Origin: Lichenostomus cassidix
Lineage: Eukaryota; Chordata; Aves; Passeriformes; Meliphagidae
DNA: 64,000 nucleotides
Assembly: GCA_008360975.2 (NCBI GenBank)
Contig: CM039182.1
Location: forward strand, 151,441,858 to 151,505,857
Direction of reading: 5' to 3'
Position numbers and translations under genes: made by a program. The notes under the pieces were generated by a model. The model ran no database searches. It had not been told where the DNA came from and saw nothing but the letters and a program-made list of their open reading frames with translations. Below, piece after piece: positions 22,623 to 34,784 of this stretch (its first letter is position 1; each line of letters begins with the position of its first letter).

Positions 22623-23969
22623 TCACCCTCGCAGCGCGATGTCCCCGGGGTGGCTCAGCCAGACGTCGAAAACGCTTTTATTGGGGGGAGGAGGAGGAGG
22701 AGGAGGAGGAGGAGGAGGAGGCGACGACCCTAAATCCCCCTCGGGGTGCTTTTGGGGTCTCGGGGGGTTGGGGTGAGGCAGGATTGGGGTCGCCCAGTGT
22801 AGGGCCAGGATTGGGGTCACCCCGTTCTGGGCTGGGGGAGCCACGGCGTTTGGGGCCACGGCGGTGCTGTAGGACGTGGGCAGCTGACCCCAAAGGATGG
22901 GCTCCGAGCCTTTTTGGGGTGCTGAGAGAATGGGGTCAGAGCCTTTTTGGGGTGCTGAGAGAATGGGGTCAGAGCCTTTTTGGGGTGCTGAGGGAATGGG
23001 GTCAGAGCCTTTTTGGGGTCCCCAAAGGATGGGGTCAGAGCCTTTTTGGGGTGCTGAGAGAATGGGGTCAGAGCCTTTTTGGGGTCCTGAAAGAATGGGG
23101 TCAGAGCCTTTTTGGGGTCCCCAAATAATGGGGTCAGAGCCTTTTTGGGGTCCTGAGATAATGGGGTCAGAGCCTTTTTGGGGTGCTGAGATAATGGGGT
23201 CAGAGCCTTTTTGGGGTCCCCAAATAATGGGCTCAGAGCCTTTTTGGGGTCCCCAAATAATAGGATCAAACCCTTTTTGGGGTCCCAGAATAATAGGTTC
23301 AGACACTTTTTGGGACCCCAAAATAATAGGGGATGACGTCCCTTGGGGTTTAGGGAACTCAAACCCTTTTTGGGATCCTAAAATAATGGGATCAGATCCT
23401 TTTTGGGACCCCAAAATAATAGGGGATGACATCCCTTGGGGTCTGGGGGGTTCAGACCCTTTTTGGGATCCCCAAATAATGATGTCAGACCCGTTTTGGG
23501 ACCCCAAAATAATAGGGGATGACGTCCCTTGGGGTCTGGGGAGGTCAAACCCTTTTTGGGACCCCAAAACAATAGGATCAACCCCTTTTTGGGACCCCAA
23601 ACCAACAGGCTCAACCCCTTTTTGGGACCCCAAACCAACAGGCTCAACCCCTTTTTGGGATCCCCAGCTGGGCTCCAGCAGCACAGGAGGCGACGACGAC
23701 CCCAAATCCCTTCCGTCCCCAAACGGGGGATTTTCCCGCAGGAGGGACGCGATGGAGAAGCTGGAATGGGGCGGGGTGGGGGAGGGGGGGTAGGGACACC
23801 CCGAAAGGACGAACGGGGACAGGTCGGGGACAAAGGGGGTGGCAGTGCCACCTCCTCCCCCCCGAGCCACGGCGGTGTTCTGCAGTTTTAGGGCCGCCGG
23901 CGGGATTCGGGTCACGTCCACCGTCCAGTAGTTGCCCTTGGCTTGGGGTTTGGTGGGGTCTTTGAGCAC
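22623..23969 (-). CDS. FOXH1: FOXH1 terminal exon, copy 4 (448 codons plus stop; shortest)
   Basis: Shortest copy: 21 repeats (18 short, 3 long) and 11 AGG units (22689-22721). The C-terminal half of the repeat domain is dominated by the [22 protein letters not shown] subtype. Subtracting repeat and AGG codons leaves 179 residues, exactly as in copy 1, so all length change is in whole codon-multiple repeats. The conserved ends and acceptor are intact. Confidence 0.87.
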   Translation of the reverse strand: MLKDPTKPQAKGNYWTVDVTRIPPAALKLQNTAVARGGGGGTATPFVPDLSPFVLSGCPYPPSPTPPHSSFSIASLLRENPPFGDGRDLGSSSPPVLLEPSWGSQKGVEPVGLGSQKGVEPVGLGSQKGVDPIVLGSQKGFDLPRPQGTSSPIILGSQNGSDIIIWGSQKGSEPPRPQGMSSPIILGSQKGSDPIILGSQKGFEFPKPQGTSSPIILGSQKVSEPIILGPQKGFDPIIWGPQKGSEPIIWGPQKGSDPIISAPQKGSDPIISGPQKGSDPIIWGPQKGSDPILSGPQKGSDPILSAPQKGSDPILWGPQKGSDPIPSAPQKGSDPILSAPQKGSDPILSAPQKGSEPILWGQLPTSYSTAVAPNAVAPPAQNGVTPILALHWATPILPHPNPPRPQKHPEGDLGSSPPPPPPPPPPPPPNKSVFDVWLSHPGDIALRG

Positions 23970-24744
23970 CTGGGGGGGAAAGGGGGAGGGTGGGACCCTA
24001 AAAGGGCCTGGAATGGCCTGAAATGTCCTAAAATATCCTAAAATATCCTAAAATATCCTGAGATGTCCTGAAATATCAAAAAATGTCCTAAAAGATCCTA
24101 AAATGTCCTGAAATGTCCTAAAATACCCTAAAATGTCCTAAAATATCTTAAGATACCCTAAAATATTTGGGATCCTACAGGGATGGGAATCCCGTTCCTA
24201 AAATGTCCTAAAATATCCTAAAAGATCCTAAAAGATCCTAAAATATCCTCAAATATCCTAAAATATTTGGGATCCTACAGGAATGGGAATCCCAAAATCC
24301 TATAGGAATGGGACACCAAAACCCCCAAAATCCCCCAAAATGGGAACCCAAACCCTCAGAAATGGGAACCCCAAAAACCCCAAAATCCCACAGGAATGGG
24401 ACACCAAAACCCCCCAGAAATGGAAACCCCAAAAACCCCAAAATCCCATAGGAATGGGAACCTCAAACCCCTGAGAAACGGGAAACCATTCCTAAAATAT
24501 CCTAAAATATCCCAAAATGTCCCAAAATGTCCTAAAATGTCCCAAAATATCCTAAAATATCCCAAAATGTCCTGAAATATCCTAAAATGTCCTAAAGTGT
24601 CCTAAAATGTCGTGAAATATCCTGAAATGTCCTAAAATGTCCTAAAATGTCCTAAAATGTCCTGAAATGTCCTAAAATGTCCTAAAATGTCCTAAAAGGG
24701 CTGGGATCCTACAGGGGTGGGAACCCCAAAATCCTATAGGAATG
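23970..24744. repeat. TCCTAAAATG satellite and composite repeat, unit 4
   Basis: Intron-like flank of copy 4, made of the 10-bp unit and the ATAGGAATGGGA composite. The ~250-bp low-repeat segment is absent. Confidence 0.85.
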
Positions 24745-26314
24745 GGAACCCCAAAACCCCATAAAAAGCCAAAAACCCCATAAAAAACTCATTAAAAACC
24801 TCTAAAAACCCCATAAAAACTCCATAAAAACCCCATAAAACCCCCATAAAACCCCCAGAATCCTAAAAACCCATTAAAAACCCATAAAAACCTTAAAACC
24901 CCAATAAAAACCCCAAAATCCCATAAAACCCCAAAACACTATAGAAACCCCATAAAACAACGCAAAACCCCATAAAAACCCAAAAAAACTCCATAAAAAC
25001 CCCAAAACCCAAAAAAACTCCAAAACCCCAAAAAACCACAAAAAAACCCCATATAAAGCCCAAAAAACCCCATAAAAACCCCAAACCCCATAAAAACCCC
25101 AAAACCCCATAAAAACCCCACAAAAACCCCCAAACCCCATAAAAACCCCATAAAAATCTTAAAAACCCCAAAAAATCCCCATAAAAACCCCAAATTCCAT
25201 AAAAACCCCACAAAAACCCCATTAAACCCCCAAAAACCCATAAAAACCCCAAACCCCATAAAAACCCATAAAAACCCCAAAACCCCATAAAAAATCCAAA
25301 AATCCCCATTAAAACCCCATAAAAAACCTCAAAACCCCATAAAAACATCTAAACCCCATAATAAAACCTAAAAAACCCAAAATCCCATAAAACCCATAAA
25401 AAACCCATAAAAAACCCATAAAAAACCCCAAAATGCCATAAAAAAACACATAAATCCCCAAAACCCTATAAAAACCCTATAAAAACCCCATAAAAACCCC
25501 ATAAAAACCCCAAAACCCCACAAAAACCCATAAAAATCACCAAAAAACCCAAAACCCCATAAAAACTTCAAAACCCCAATAAAAACCCCAAAACCCATAA
25601 AACCACCAAAACACCCAAAAACCCCATAAAAGCCCAAAAACCCCATGAAAACCCCATAAAACTCCATAAAAACCCCATAAAAACCTCAAAACCCATGAAA
25701 ATCTCATAAAAATCCGAAACCCCATTAAAAAACCCCAAAAACCCAAAACCCCTTAAAAACCCATAAAAACCCCATAAATCCCATAAAACCCCCAAAACCC
25801 CCATAAAAACCCCATAAAACCCCCTTAAAACCCCCAAAATCCTAAAAACCCATTAAAAAAACCCCAAACCCCATAAAAACCCTATTAAAAACTCCAAAAG
25901 CCAAAAAAACAACCAAAAAACCCATAAAAACCCCATAAAACCCCAAAATCCTAAAAACTCCATAAAACCCCCAAAACCCCATAAAACCCCCAAAACCCCA
26001 TAAAAACCCCAACAAACCTCCAAAAACCCATAAAAACCCTATAAAACCCCACAAAACCCCATATAAATCCCAAAACCCCACAAGAACCCATAAAACACCA
26101 TAAAAACCCCAAAACCCCAAAACCAATAAAAACCCCATAAAAACCCCCAAAAAACACGTCAAAACCCCAAAACCCCATGAAAACCCCATAAAAACCCAAA
26201 ACCCCAATAAAACCCCATAAAAACACCACAAAACCCTCAAAATCCTAAAAAACCCACAAAAACCCCTTAAAAAGCCGTAAAAGCCCCAAAACTGCATAAA
26301 AACCCTATAAAAAC
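24745..26314. repeat. CCCCATAAAAA/CCCCAAAA satellite, unit 4
   Basis: About 1.57 kb. It joins the CTGGGATGAA array through the sequence AAAACTGCATAAAAACCCTA that ends this array in every unit, so the junction itself is conserved. Confidence 0.9.
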
Positions 26315-27262
26315 TGCCTGGGATGGACTGGGATGGACTGGGATGGACTGGGATTGAACTGGGATGAACTGGGATGGACTGGGATTGGACTGGGATGAAC
26401 TGGGATTGAACTGGGATGGACTGGGATGGACTGGGATGAACTGGGACAGACTGGGATGGACTGGGATTGAACTGGGATTGAACTGGGACAGACTGGGATG
26501 GACTGGGATTGAACTGGGATGAACTGGGATGGACTGGGATTGGACTGGGATGAACTGGGATTGAACTGGGATGGACTGGGATGGACTGGGATGAACTGGG
26601 ATTGAACTGGGATGAACTGGGATTGAACTGGGATTGAACTGGGATGAACTGGGATGGACTGGGATGAACTGGGATGAACTGGGATGAACTGGATTGAACT
26701 GGGAGCAACTGGGATTGAACTGGGATGAACTGGGATGAACTGGGATGGAACTGGGATGAACTGGGATTGAACTGGGATGGACTGGGATTGAACTGGGATG
26801 AACTGGGATGAACTGGGATGAACTGGGCTGAACTGGGATTGAACTGGGATGAACTGGGATGAACTGGGATTGAACTGGGATGAACTGGGATGAACTGGGA
26901 CAGACTGGGATGAACTGGGATTGAACTGGGATGAACTGGGATTGAACTGGGATGAACTGGGATGAACTGGGATGGACTGGGATGAACTGGGATGAACTGG
27001 GCTGAACTGGGATTGAACTGGGATGAACTGGGATGAACTGGGATGGACTGGGACAGCCTGGGATGAACTGGGATGAACTGGGATGAACTGGGATTGAACT
27101 GGGATTGAACTGGGATTGAATTGGGATTGAACTGGGATTGAACTGGGATTGAACTGGGATGAACTGGGATGGACTGGGATGAACTGGGATGAACTGGGAT
27201 GAACTGGGACAGACTGGGATGAACTGGGATGAACTGGGATGAACTGGGACAGCCTGGGCAGG
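26315..27262. repeat. CTGGGATGAA satellite, unit 4
   Basis: About 0.95 kb of 10/11-bp units. The minus-strand 356-aa and 328-aa frames are low-complexity artefacts. Confidence 0.93.
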
Positions 27263-27263
27263 G

Positions 27264-27298
<35 letters not shown>

Positions 27299-27384
27299 GA
27301 CCCACAATGACACCAACAACGTCACTGCCTTTGTCACCCAATGCCTTTATTGGCTGCCAGGCTGGGCAGGGACAGCGGGGGGGA
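27263..27384 (-). promoter_or_regulatory. (TG)16 plus AATAAA segment, copy 5 side
   Basis: Minus-strand AATAAA at 27351-27346 with the GU-rich element and a TG run at 27296-27265. It is 1.5 kb 3' of the copy 5 stop. Confidence 0.58.
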
Positions 27385-28795
27385 CCCCAAATTTTGGGGT
27401 GGGACCAGGAAATTTTGGGGTGGGACCAGGAAATTTTGGGGTGAGACCAGGAAATTTTGGGGTGAGACCAGGAAATTTTGAGATGAGACCACGAAAATTT
27501 GGGGTGAGAGCCCCAAAATTTTGGGATGAGAACCCGAAATTTTGGGGTTGGATTTGCGAAAGTTTGGCATGAGACCGTGAAATTTTGGGGTGGAATCTCC
27601 AAAATTTTGGGATGAAACCCCCAAAATTTTGGGATGAGATCCGTGAAATTTTCGGATGGGACCCGCAAACTTTTGTGGTGAGACATCCAAAAATTTGGGA
27701 TGAGATCGTGAAATTTTGGGGTGAGACATCCGAAATTTTAGGATGAAATGCCCGAAATTTGGGATGAAATCCCTGAAATTTCAGGATGAGATCCCCAAAA
27801 TTTTGGGATGGGATCCGCGAAATTTTGGGGTGGGACCTGCGATGTTTTGGGGTGGGACATCCCAAATTTTGGGATGAGATCCACAAAATTTTGGGATGAA
27901 ACCCCCAAAATTTTGGGAAAAGAGCCCCGAAACTTTGGGATGAGAGCTGCAAAATTTTGGGGTAACACCACGAAATTTTGGGGTGGGACATCTGAAATTT
28001 TTAGGATGAGATCTGTGAAATTTTGGAATGAGAACCCCCAAATTTTGGGATGGGAGCTGCAAAATGTTGGGTTGAGACATCCAAAATTTTGGGATGGGAT
28101 CCATGAAATTTTGGGACAAGACCCCCGAAATTTTGGGGCGAGACCATGAAATTTTGGGGTGAGACATCCAAAATTTTAGGATGAAACCCCAGCAAATTTG
28201 GGATGAAGCCCCAAAATTTTGGGACGAAGCACCCGAAATTTTGAGGTGAGACCCGCGAAATTTTGGGATGAGACCCCAAAATTTTGGGGTGGGATCTCTG
28301 CAATTTTGGGATGGGAACCCCAAAATTTTGGGATGAGACCCCAAAATTTTGGGATGGGATCCATGAAATTTTGGAACAAAATCCACGCAATTTTGGGATG
28401 AGATCCACAAAATTTTAGGGTGAGACCTGCGAAATTTTGGGGTGAGACCCGCAAAATCTTGGGATGAGAGCTGTAAACTTTTGGGGTAACTCCATGAAAT
28501 TTCGGGGTGGGACATCTGAAATTTTAGGATTAAACCCCTGCAAATTTGGGATGAGACCCCAAAATTTTGGGAGGGGATCCCCGAAATTTTAGGATGTAAC
28601 CTGTGAAATTTTGGGACGGGATCCCCAAAATTTTGGGATGGGACCTGCAAAATTTTGGGGTGAGACCATGAAATTTTGGGATGAAACCCCTGCAAATTTT
28701 GGGACGGGATCCCTGAAATTTTAGGATGAAACCCCCAAAATTTTAGGATGAAACCCCCAAAATTTTAGTACCAAAACCCCAAAATTTGGGCACGA
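27385..28795. repeat. ~20-bp AAAATTTT satellite (block A), unit 5
   Basis: About 1.4 kb. Phrases are shared with block A of unit 2 (for example around 27640-28100 and 8640-9100), suggesting exchange between non-adjacent units. Confidence 0.88.
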
Positions 28796-28816
28796 AACCC
28801 CCCAAAATGTTGGGCG

Positions 28817-30478
28817 TCACCCTCGCAGCGCGATGTCCCCGGGGTGGCTCAGCCAGACGTCGAAAACGCTTTTATTGGGGGGAGGAGGAGGAGGAGGAGG
28901 AGGAGGAGGAGGAGGAGGAGGAGGAGGAGGAGGAGGAGGAGGAGGCGACGACCCTAAATCCCCCTCGGGGTGCTTTTGGGGTCTCGGGGGGTTGGGGTGA
29001 GGCAGGATTGGGGTCGCCCAGTGTAGGGCCAGGATTGGGGTCACCCCGTTCTGGGCTGGGGGAGCCACGGCGTTTGGGGCCACGGCGGTGCTGTAGGACG
29101 TGGGCAGCTGACCCCAAAGGATGGGCTCCGAGCCTTTTTGGGGTGCTGAGAGAATGGGGTCAGAGCCTTTTTGGGGTGCTGAGAGAATGGGGTCAGAGCC
29201 TTTTTGGGGTCCCCAAATAATGGGGTCAGAGCCTTTTTGGGGTCCTGAGATAATGGGGTCAGAGCCTTTTTGGGGTGCTGAGAGAATGGGCTCCGAGCCT
29301 TTTTGGGGTGCTGAGAGAATGGGGTCAGAGCCTTTTTGGGGTCCTGAGATAATGGGGTCAGAGCCTTTTTGGGGTGCTGAGATAATGGGGTCAGAGCCTT
29401 TTTGGGGTGCTGAGAGAATGGGGTCAGAGCCTTTTTGGGATCCCAAAATAATGGGGGATGACATCCCATGGGGTTTAGGGAACTCAAACCCATTTTGGGA
29501 TCCTAAAATAATGGGATCAGATCCTTTTTGGGATCCCCAAATAATGATGTCAGACCCGTTTTGGGATCCCCAAATAATGGGTTCAAACCCTTTTTGGGGT
29601 CCCAGAATAATAGGTTCAGACACTTTTTGGGACGCCAAAATAATAGGGGATGATGTCCCTTGGGGTTTAGGGGGTTCAGAGCCTTTTTGGGGTCCCCAAA
29701 TAATAGGATCAGAGCCTTTTTGAGACCCCAGAATAATAGGATCAAACCCTTTTTGGGATCTGAAAATAATAGGGGATGATGTTCCTTGGGGTCTGGTGGG
29801 TTCAGATCCTTTTTGGGACCCCAAAACAATAGGGGATGACATCCCTTGGGGTCTGGGGAGGTCAAACCCTTTTTGGGACCCCAAAACAACAGGCTCAAAC
29901 CCTTTTTGGGACCCCAAAACAATAGGATCAAACCCTTTTTGGGACCACAAAATAATAGGATCAACCCCTTTTTGGGGTCCCAGAATAATAGGCTCAACCC
30001 CTTTTTGGGATCCCAGAATAATAGGGGATGATGTTCCTTGGGGTCTGGTGGGTTCAGATCCTTTTTGGGGTCCCAAAACAATAAGATCAAACCCTTTCTG
30101 GGACCCCAAAACAATAGGATCAACCCCTTTTTGGGACCCCAAACCAACAGGCTCAACCCCTTTTTGGGATCCCCAGCTGGGCTCCAGCAGCACAGGAGGC
30201 GACGACGACCCCAAATCCCTTCCGTCCCCAAACGGGGGATTTTCCCGCAGGAGGGACGCGATGGAGAAGCTGGAATGGGGCGGGGTGGGGGAGGGGGGGT
30301 AGGGACACCCCGAAAGGACGAACGGGGACAGGTCGGGGACAAAGGGGGTGGCAGTGCCACCTCCTCCCCCCCGAGCCACGGCGGTGTTCTGCAGTTTTAG
30401 GGCCGCCGGCGGGATTCGGGTCACGTCCACCGTCCAGTAGTTGCCCTTGGCTTGGGGTTTGGTGGGGTCTTTGAGCAC
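28817..30478 (-). CDS. FOXH1: FOXH1 terminal exon, copy 5 (553 codons plus stop)
   Basis: 28 repeats (23 short, 5 long) and the longest AGG tract, 21 units (28883-28945). The sense frame is open from acceptor to stop. The antisense frame is interrupted near 29724 by the same TTTTTGAGACC variant seen in copy 2. EH1 and SMAD-interaction motifs are intact. Confidence 0.87.
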   Translation of the reverse strand: MLKDPTKPQAKGNYWTVDVTRIPPAALKLQNTAVARGGGGGTATPFVPDLSPFVLSGCPYPPSPTPPHSSFSIASLLRENPPFGDGRDLGSSSPPVLLEPSWGSQKGVEPVGLGSQKGVDPIVLGSQKGFDLIVLGPQKGSEPTRPQGTSSPIILGSQKGVEPIILGPQKGVDPIILWSQKGFDPIVLGSQKGFEPVVLGSQKGFDLPRPQGMSSPIVLGSQKGSEPTRPQGTSSPIIFRSQKGFDPIILGSQKGSDPIIWGPQKGSEPPKPQGTSSPIILASQKVSEPIILGPQKGFEPIIWGSQNGSDIIIWGSQKGSDPIILGSQNGFEFPKPHGMSSPIILGSQKGSDPILSAPQKGSDPIISAPQKGSDPIISGPQKGSDPILSAPQKGSEPILSAPQKGSDPIISGPQKGSDPIIWGPQKGSDPILSAPQKGSDPILSAPQKGSEPILWGQLPTSYSTAVAPNAVAPPAQNGVTPILALHWATPILPHPNPPRPQKHPEGDLGSSPPPPPPPPPPPPPPPPPPPPPPPNKSVFDVWLSHPGDIALRG

Positions 30479-31794
30479 CTGGGGGGGAAAGGGGGAGGGT
30501 GCGATCCTAAAAGGGTCTGGAATGACCTAAAAGATCCTAAAATACCCTAAAATATCCTAAAATATCTTAAGATATCCTAAAATATTTGGGATCCTACAGG
30601 GATGGGAATCCCGTTCCTAAAATGTCCTAAAATATCCTAAAAGATCCTAAAAGATCCTAAAATGTCCTAAAATATTTGGGACCCTACAGGAATGGGAACC
30701 CCAAAATCCTATAGGAATGGGACACCAAAACCCCCAAAATCCCCCAAAATGGGAACCCAAACCCTCAGAAATGGGAACCCCAAAATCCCATAGGAATGGA
30801 ATCCCAAAATCCTCAAAATCCCATAGGACTGAAAATCCCAAAATCCCATAAGAATGGGACCCCAAAATCCCATAGGAATGAGACCTCAAAATCCCCCAAA
30901 TGGAAACCCCAAAAACCCCAAAATCCCATAGGAATGAAAATCCCAAAATCCCATAGGAATGGGAAACTCAAACCCCTGAGAAACAGGAAACCCATTCCTA
31001 AAATATCCTAAAATATCCCAAAATGTCCTAAAATGTCCTAAAATGTCCTAAAATACCCTAAAATGTCCGAAAATATCCTGAAATATCCTAAAATGTCCTG
31101 AAATGTCCTGAAATGTCCTGAAATGTCCTAAAATATCTTAAGATATCCTAAAATATTTGAGATCCTACAGGGATGGGAATCCCGTTCCTAAAATGTCCTA
31201 AGATATCCTAAAATATCCTAAAATATCCTAAAAGATCCTAAAAGATCCTAAAATATCCTAAAATATCCTAAAATATCCTAAAATATCCTAAAATGTCCTA
31301 AAATATTTGGGATCCTACAGGAATGGGAATCCCAAAATCCTATACGAATGGGACACCAAAACCCCCAAAATCCCATAGGAATGGGAACCCAAATCCCCCA
31401 GAAATGGGAACCCCAAAAACCCCAAAATCCCATAGGAATAGGACCCCAAAATCCTCAAAATCCCATAGGAATGGAATCCCAAAATCCCATAGGAAGGAGA
31501 CCCTAAACCCCCCAGAAATGGAAACCCCAAAAACCCCAAAATCCCACAGGAATGGGAACCTCAAACCCCTGAGAAACGGGAAACCCATTCCTAAAATATC
31601 CTAAAATATCCCAAAATGTCCTAAAATGTCCTAAAATGTCCTAAAATGTCCTGAAATATCCTTAAATTCCCTAAAATACCCTAAAATGTCCTAAAATGTC
31701 CCAAAATGTCCTAAAATAACCTAAAATGTCCTAAAAGATCCTAAAATACCCTAAAATATCTTAAAATACCCTAAAATATCCTAAAACATCTCGG
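30479..31794. repeat. TCCTAAAATG satellite and composite repeat, unit 5
   Basis: Longest version of this block (~1.3 kb), with two full cycles of 10-bp run plus ATAGGAATGGGA composite, evidently an internal duplication. Confidence 0.85.
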
Positions 31795-32040
31795 ACCCTA
31801 CAGGGATGGGAACCCCAAAATCCTATAGGAATGAGGCCCCAAACCCTCAGAAATGGGAACCCCAAAAACCCCAAATCCCACAAGAAGAGGATCCCCAGAC
31901 CCCCAGATTGGGATTTCCCTCATCCCAATGACCCCAAATCCCAGGGAACCCCATAAAAACCCCAAATCCCCCTCAACCCCAAACACCTCACCCTACAGAT
32001 CTCCCCTCTCCCTTATCCAAACCTCCCCACAGCAAGGGAT
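31795..32040. repeat. ~250-bp low-repeat segment, unit 5 (subtype I)
   Basis: Copy of the segment at 3320-3575, with a short deletion near 31998 (CAGATCTCCCCTCTCCC) relative to unit 1. Confidence 0.75.
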
Positions 32041-33833
32041 CCCCAAAATCCCAAAAACCCCAAAACCCCATAAAAACCCCATAAAACCCCATAAAAACTC
32101 CATAAAAACCCCCAAACCTCAAAACCCATAAAAACCCAAAACCCCATAAAACCCCCATAAAACCCCCAAAATCCTAAAAACCCATTAAAAACCCCATAAA
32201 AACCTCATAAAAACCTAAAAACCCCAATAAAAACCCCAAAATCCCATAAAACCCCAAAACACGATAGAAACCCCATAAAAAACCCCAAAAAACTCCATAA
32301 AAACCCCAAAATGCCATTAAAAACCCATAAAAACCAAAAGAAACCCACATAAAGCCCCTAAAAAACCCCATAAAAACCCCACAAAATCCCCCAAACCCCA
32401 TAAAAACCCCATAAAAATCCTAAAAACCCCATAAAATCCCCATAAAAACCCCAAATTCCATAAAAACCCCACAAAAACCCCATTAAACCCCCAAAAACCC
32501 ATAAAAACCCCAAACCCCAAAAAAACCCCAAAACCCCATAAAAAATCCAAAAATCCCCATTAAAACCCCATAAAAAACCTCAAAACCCCATGAAAACATC
32601 TAAACCCCATAACACACCCTAAAAAACCCAAAACCCCACAAAACCCATAAAACCCCATAAAAAAAACCCAAAATGCCATAAAAAACCCATAAAACCCCAA
32701 AAGCCCATAAAAAACCCCAAAACCCCATAAAAACTCCAAAACCTCACAAAAACCCCACAAAAACCCCAGAAAAACCCCCAAATCCTAAAAACCCTATAAA
32801 AACCCCATAAAAACCCCATAAAAACCCCATAAAAACCCCACAAAAAACCCGATAAAAATCACCAAAAAACCCAAAACCCCATAAAAACTTCAAAACCCCA
32901 AAAAAACCCCCAAAACCCATAAATCCACCAAAACACCCAAAAACCCCATAAAAGCCCAAAAACCCCATGAAAACCCCATAAAACTCCATAAAAACCCCAT
33001 AAAAACCTCAAAACCCATGAAAACCTCATAAAAATCCGAAACCCCATTAAAAAACCCATAAAACCCAAAACCCCTTAAAAACCCATAAAAATCCCATAAA
33101 AACCCCATAAAACCCCCAAAACCCCCATAAAAACCCCATAAAACCCCATAAAAACCCCCAAAATCCTAAAAACCCCATTTAAAAAACCCCAAAACCCATA
33201 AAAACCCTATTAAAAACTCCAAAACCCAAAAAGCAACCAAAAAAACCCATAAAAACCCCATAAAACCCCAAAATCCTACAAACCCCATAAAAACTCCATA
33301 AAAACCCAAAACCCCATAAAAACCCCACAAAAACACGTCAAAACCCCAAACCCCATGAAAACCCCATAAAAACCCCAAAACCCCAATAAAACCCCATAAA
33401 AACCCATAAAAACCCCATAAAACCCCAAAATCCTAAAAACCCCATAAAAACTCCATAAAAACCCAAAACCCCACAAAACCCCCAAAACCCCATAAAAACC
33501 CCAACAAACCTCCAAAAACCCATAAAAACCCTAGAAAAACCCCACAAAACCCCATATAAATCCCAAAACCCCACAAGAACCCATAAAACACCATAAAAAC
33601 CCCAAAACCCCAAAACCCCATAAAAACCCCATAAAAACCCCATAAAAACCCCATAAAAACCCCACAAAAAACACGTCAAAACCCCAAAACCCCAGAAAAA
33701 CCCCATAAAAAAACCCAAAACCCCAATAAAAACCCATAAAAACCCCACAAAACCCTCAAAATCCTAAAAAACCCACAAAAACACCTTAAAAACCTGTAAA
33801 AGCCCCAAAACTGCATAAAAACCCTATAAAAAC
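32041..33833. repeat. CCCCATAAAAA/CCCCAAAA satellite, unit 5
   Basis: About 1.8 kb, the longest C4A4-type array. The phrase containing AAAACACGTCAAAACCCC occurs twice (33330 and 33672), marking a ~340-bp internal duplication. Confidence 0.9.
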
Positions 33834-34658
33834 TGACTGGGATGGACTGGGATTGACTGGAATGAACTGGGATTGAACTGGGATGAACTGGGATGGACTG
33901 GGATTGAACTGGGATGAACTGGGATGGAACTGGGATGAACTGGGATGGACTGGGATGAACTGGGATGAACTGGGATTGAACTGGGATGAACTGGGATTGA
34001 ACTGGGACAGACTGGGATTGAACTGGGATGAACTGGGATTGAACTGGGACAGACTGGGATGAACTGGGATTGAACTGGGATGGACTGGGATGAACTGGGA
34101 TGAACTGGGATGAACTGGGATTGAACTGGGATGAACTGGGATGAACTGGGACAGCCTGGGATTGAACTGGGATGGAACTGGGATGAACTGGGATTGAACT
34201 GGGATGAACTGGGATGAACTGGGATGGACTGGGATTGAACTGGGACAGACTGGGATTGAACTGGGATTGAACTGGGATGGACTGGGAGCGACTGGGATGG
34301 ACTGGGATGGACTGGGATTGAACTGGGATTGAACTGGGATGAACTGGGATGAACTGGGATGAACTGGGACAGACTGGGATGAACTGGGATGAACTGGGAT
34401 GAACTGGGATTGAACTGGGATGAACTGGGATGAACTGGGATGAACTGGGATTGAACTGGGATGAACTGGGATTGAACTGGGATTGAACTGGGATGAACTG
34501 GGATGGACTGGGATTGAACTGGGATGGACTGGGACAGACTGGGATGAACTGGGATGAACTGGGATGAACTGGGATGAACTGGGATGGACTGGGATGAACT
34601 GGGATTGAACTGGGATGAACTGGGATGAACTGGGATGAACTGGGACAGCCTGGGCAGG
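33834..34658. repeat. CTGGGATGAA satellite, unit 5
   Basis: About 0.83 kb of 10/11-bp units with CTGGGAGCGA and CTGGGACAGA variants. Confidence 0.93.
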
Positions 34659-34659
34659 G

Positions 34660-34698
<39 letters not shown>

Positions 34699-34784
34699 GA
34701 CCCACAATGACACCAACAACGTCACTGCCTTTGTCACCCAATGCCTTTATTGGCTGCCAGGCTGGGCAGGGACAGCGGGGGGGA
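34659..34784 (-). promoter_or_regulatory. (TG)18 plus AATAAA segment, copy 6 side
   Basis: Minus-strand AATAAA at 34751-34746 with the GU-rich element and a TG run at 34696-34661. It is 3.0 kb 3' of the copy 6 stop, the largest spacing. Confidence 0.57.
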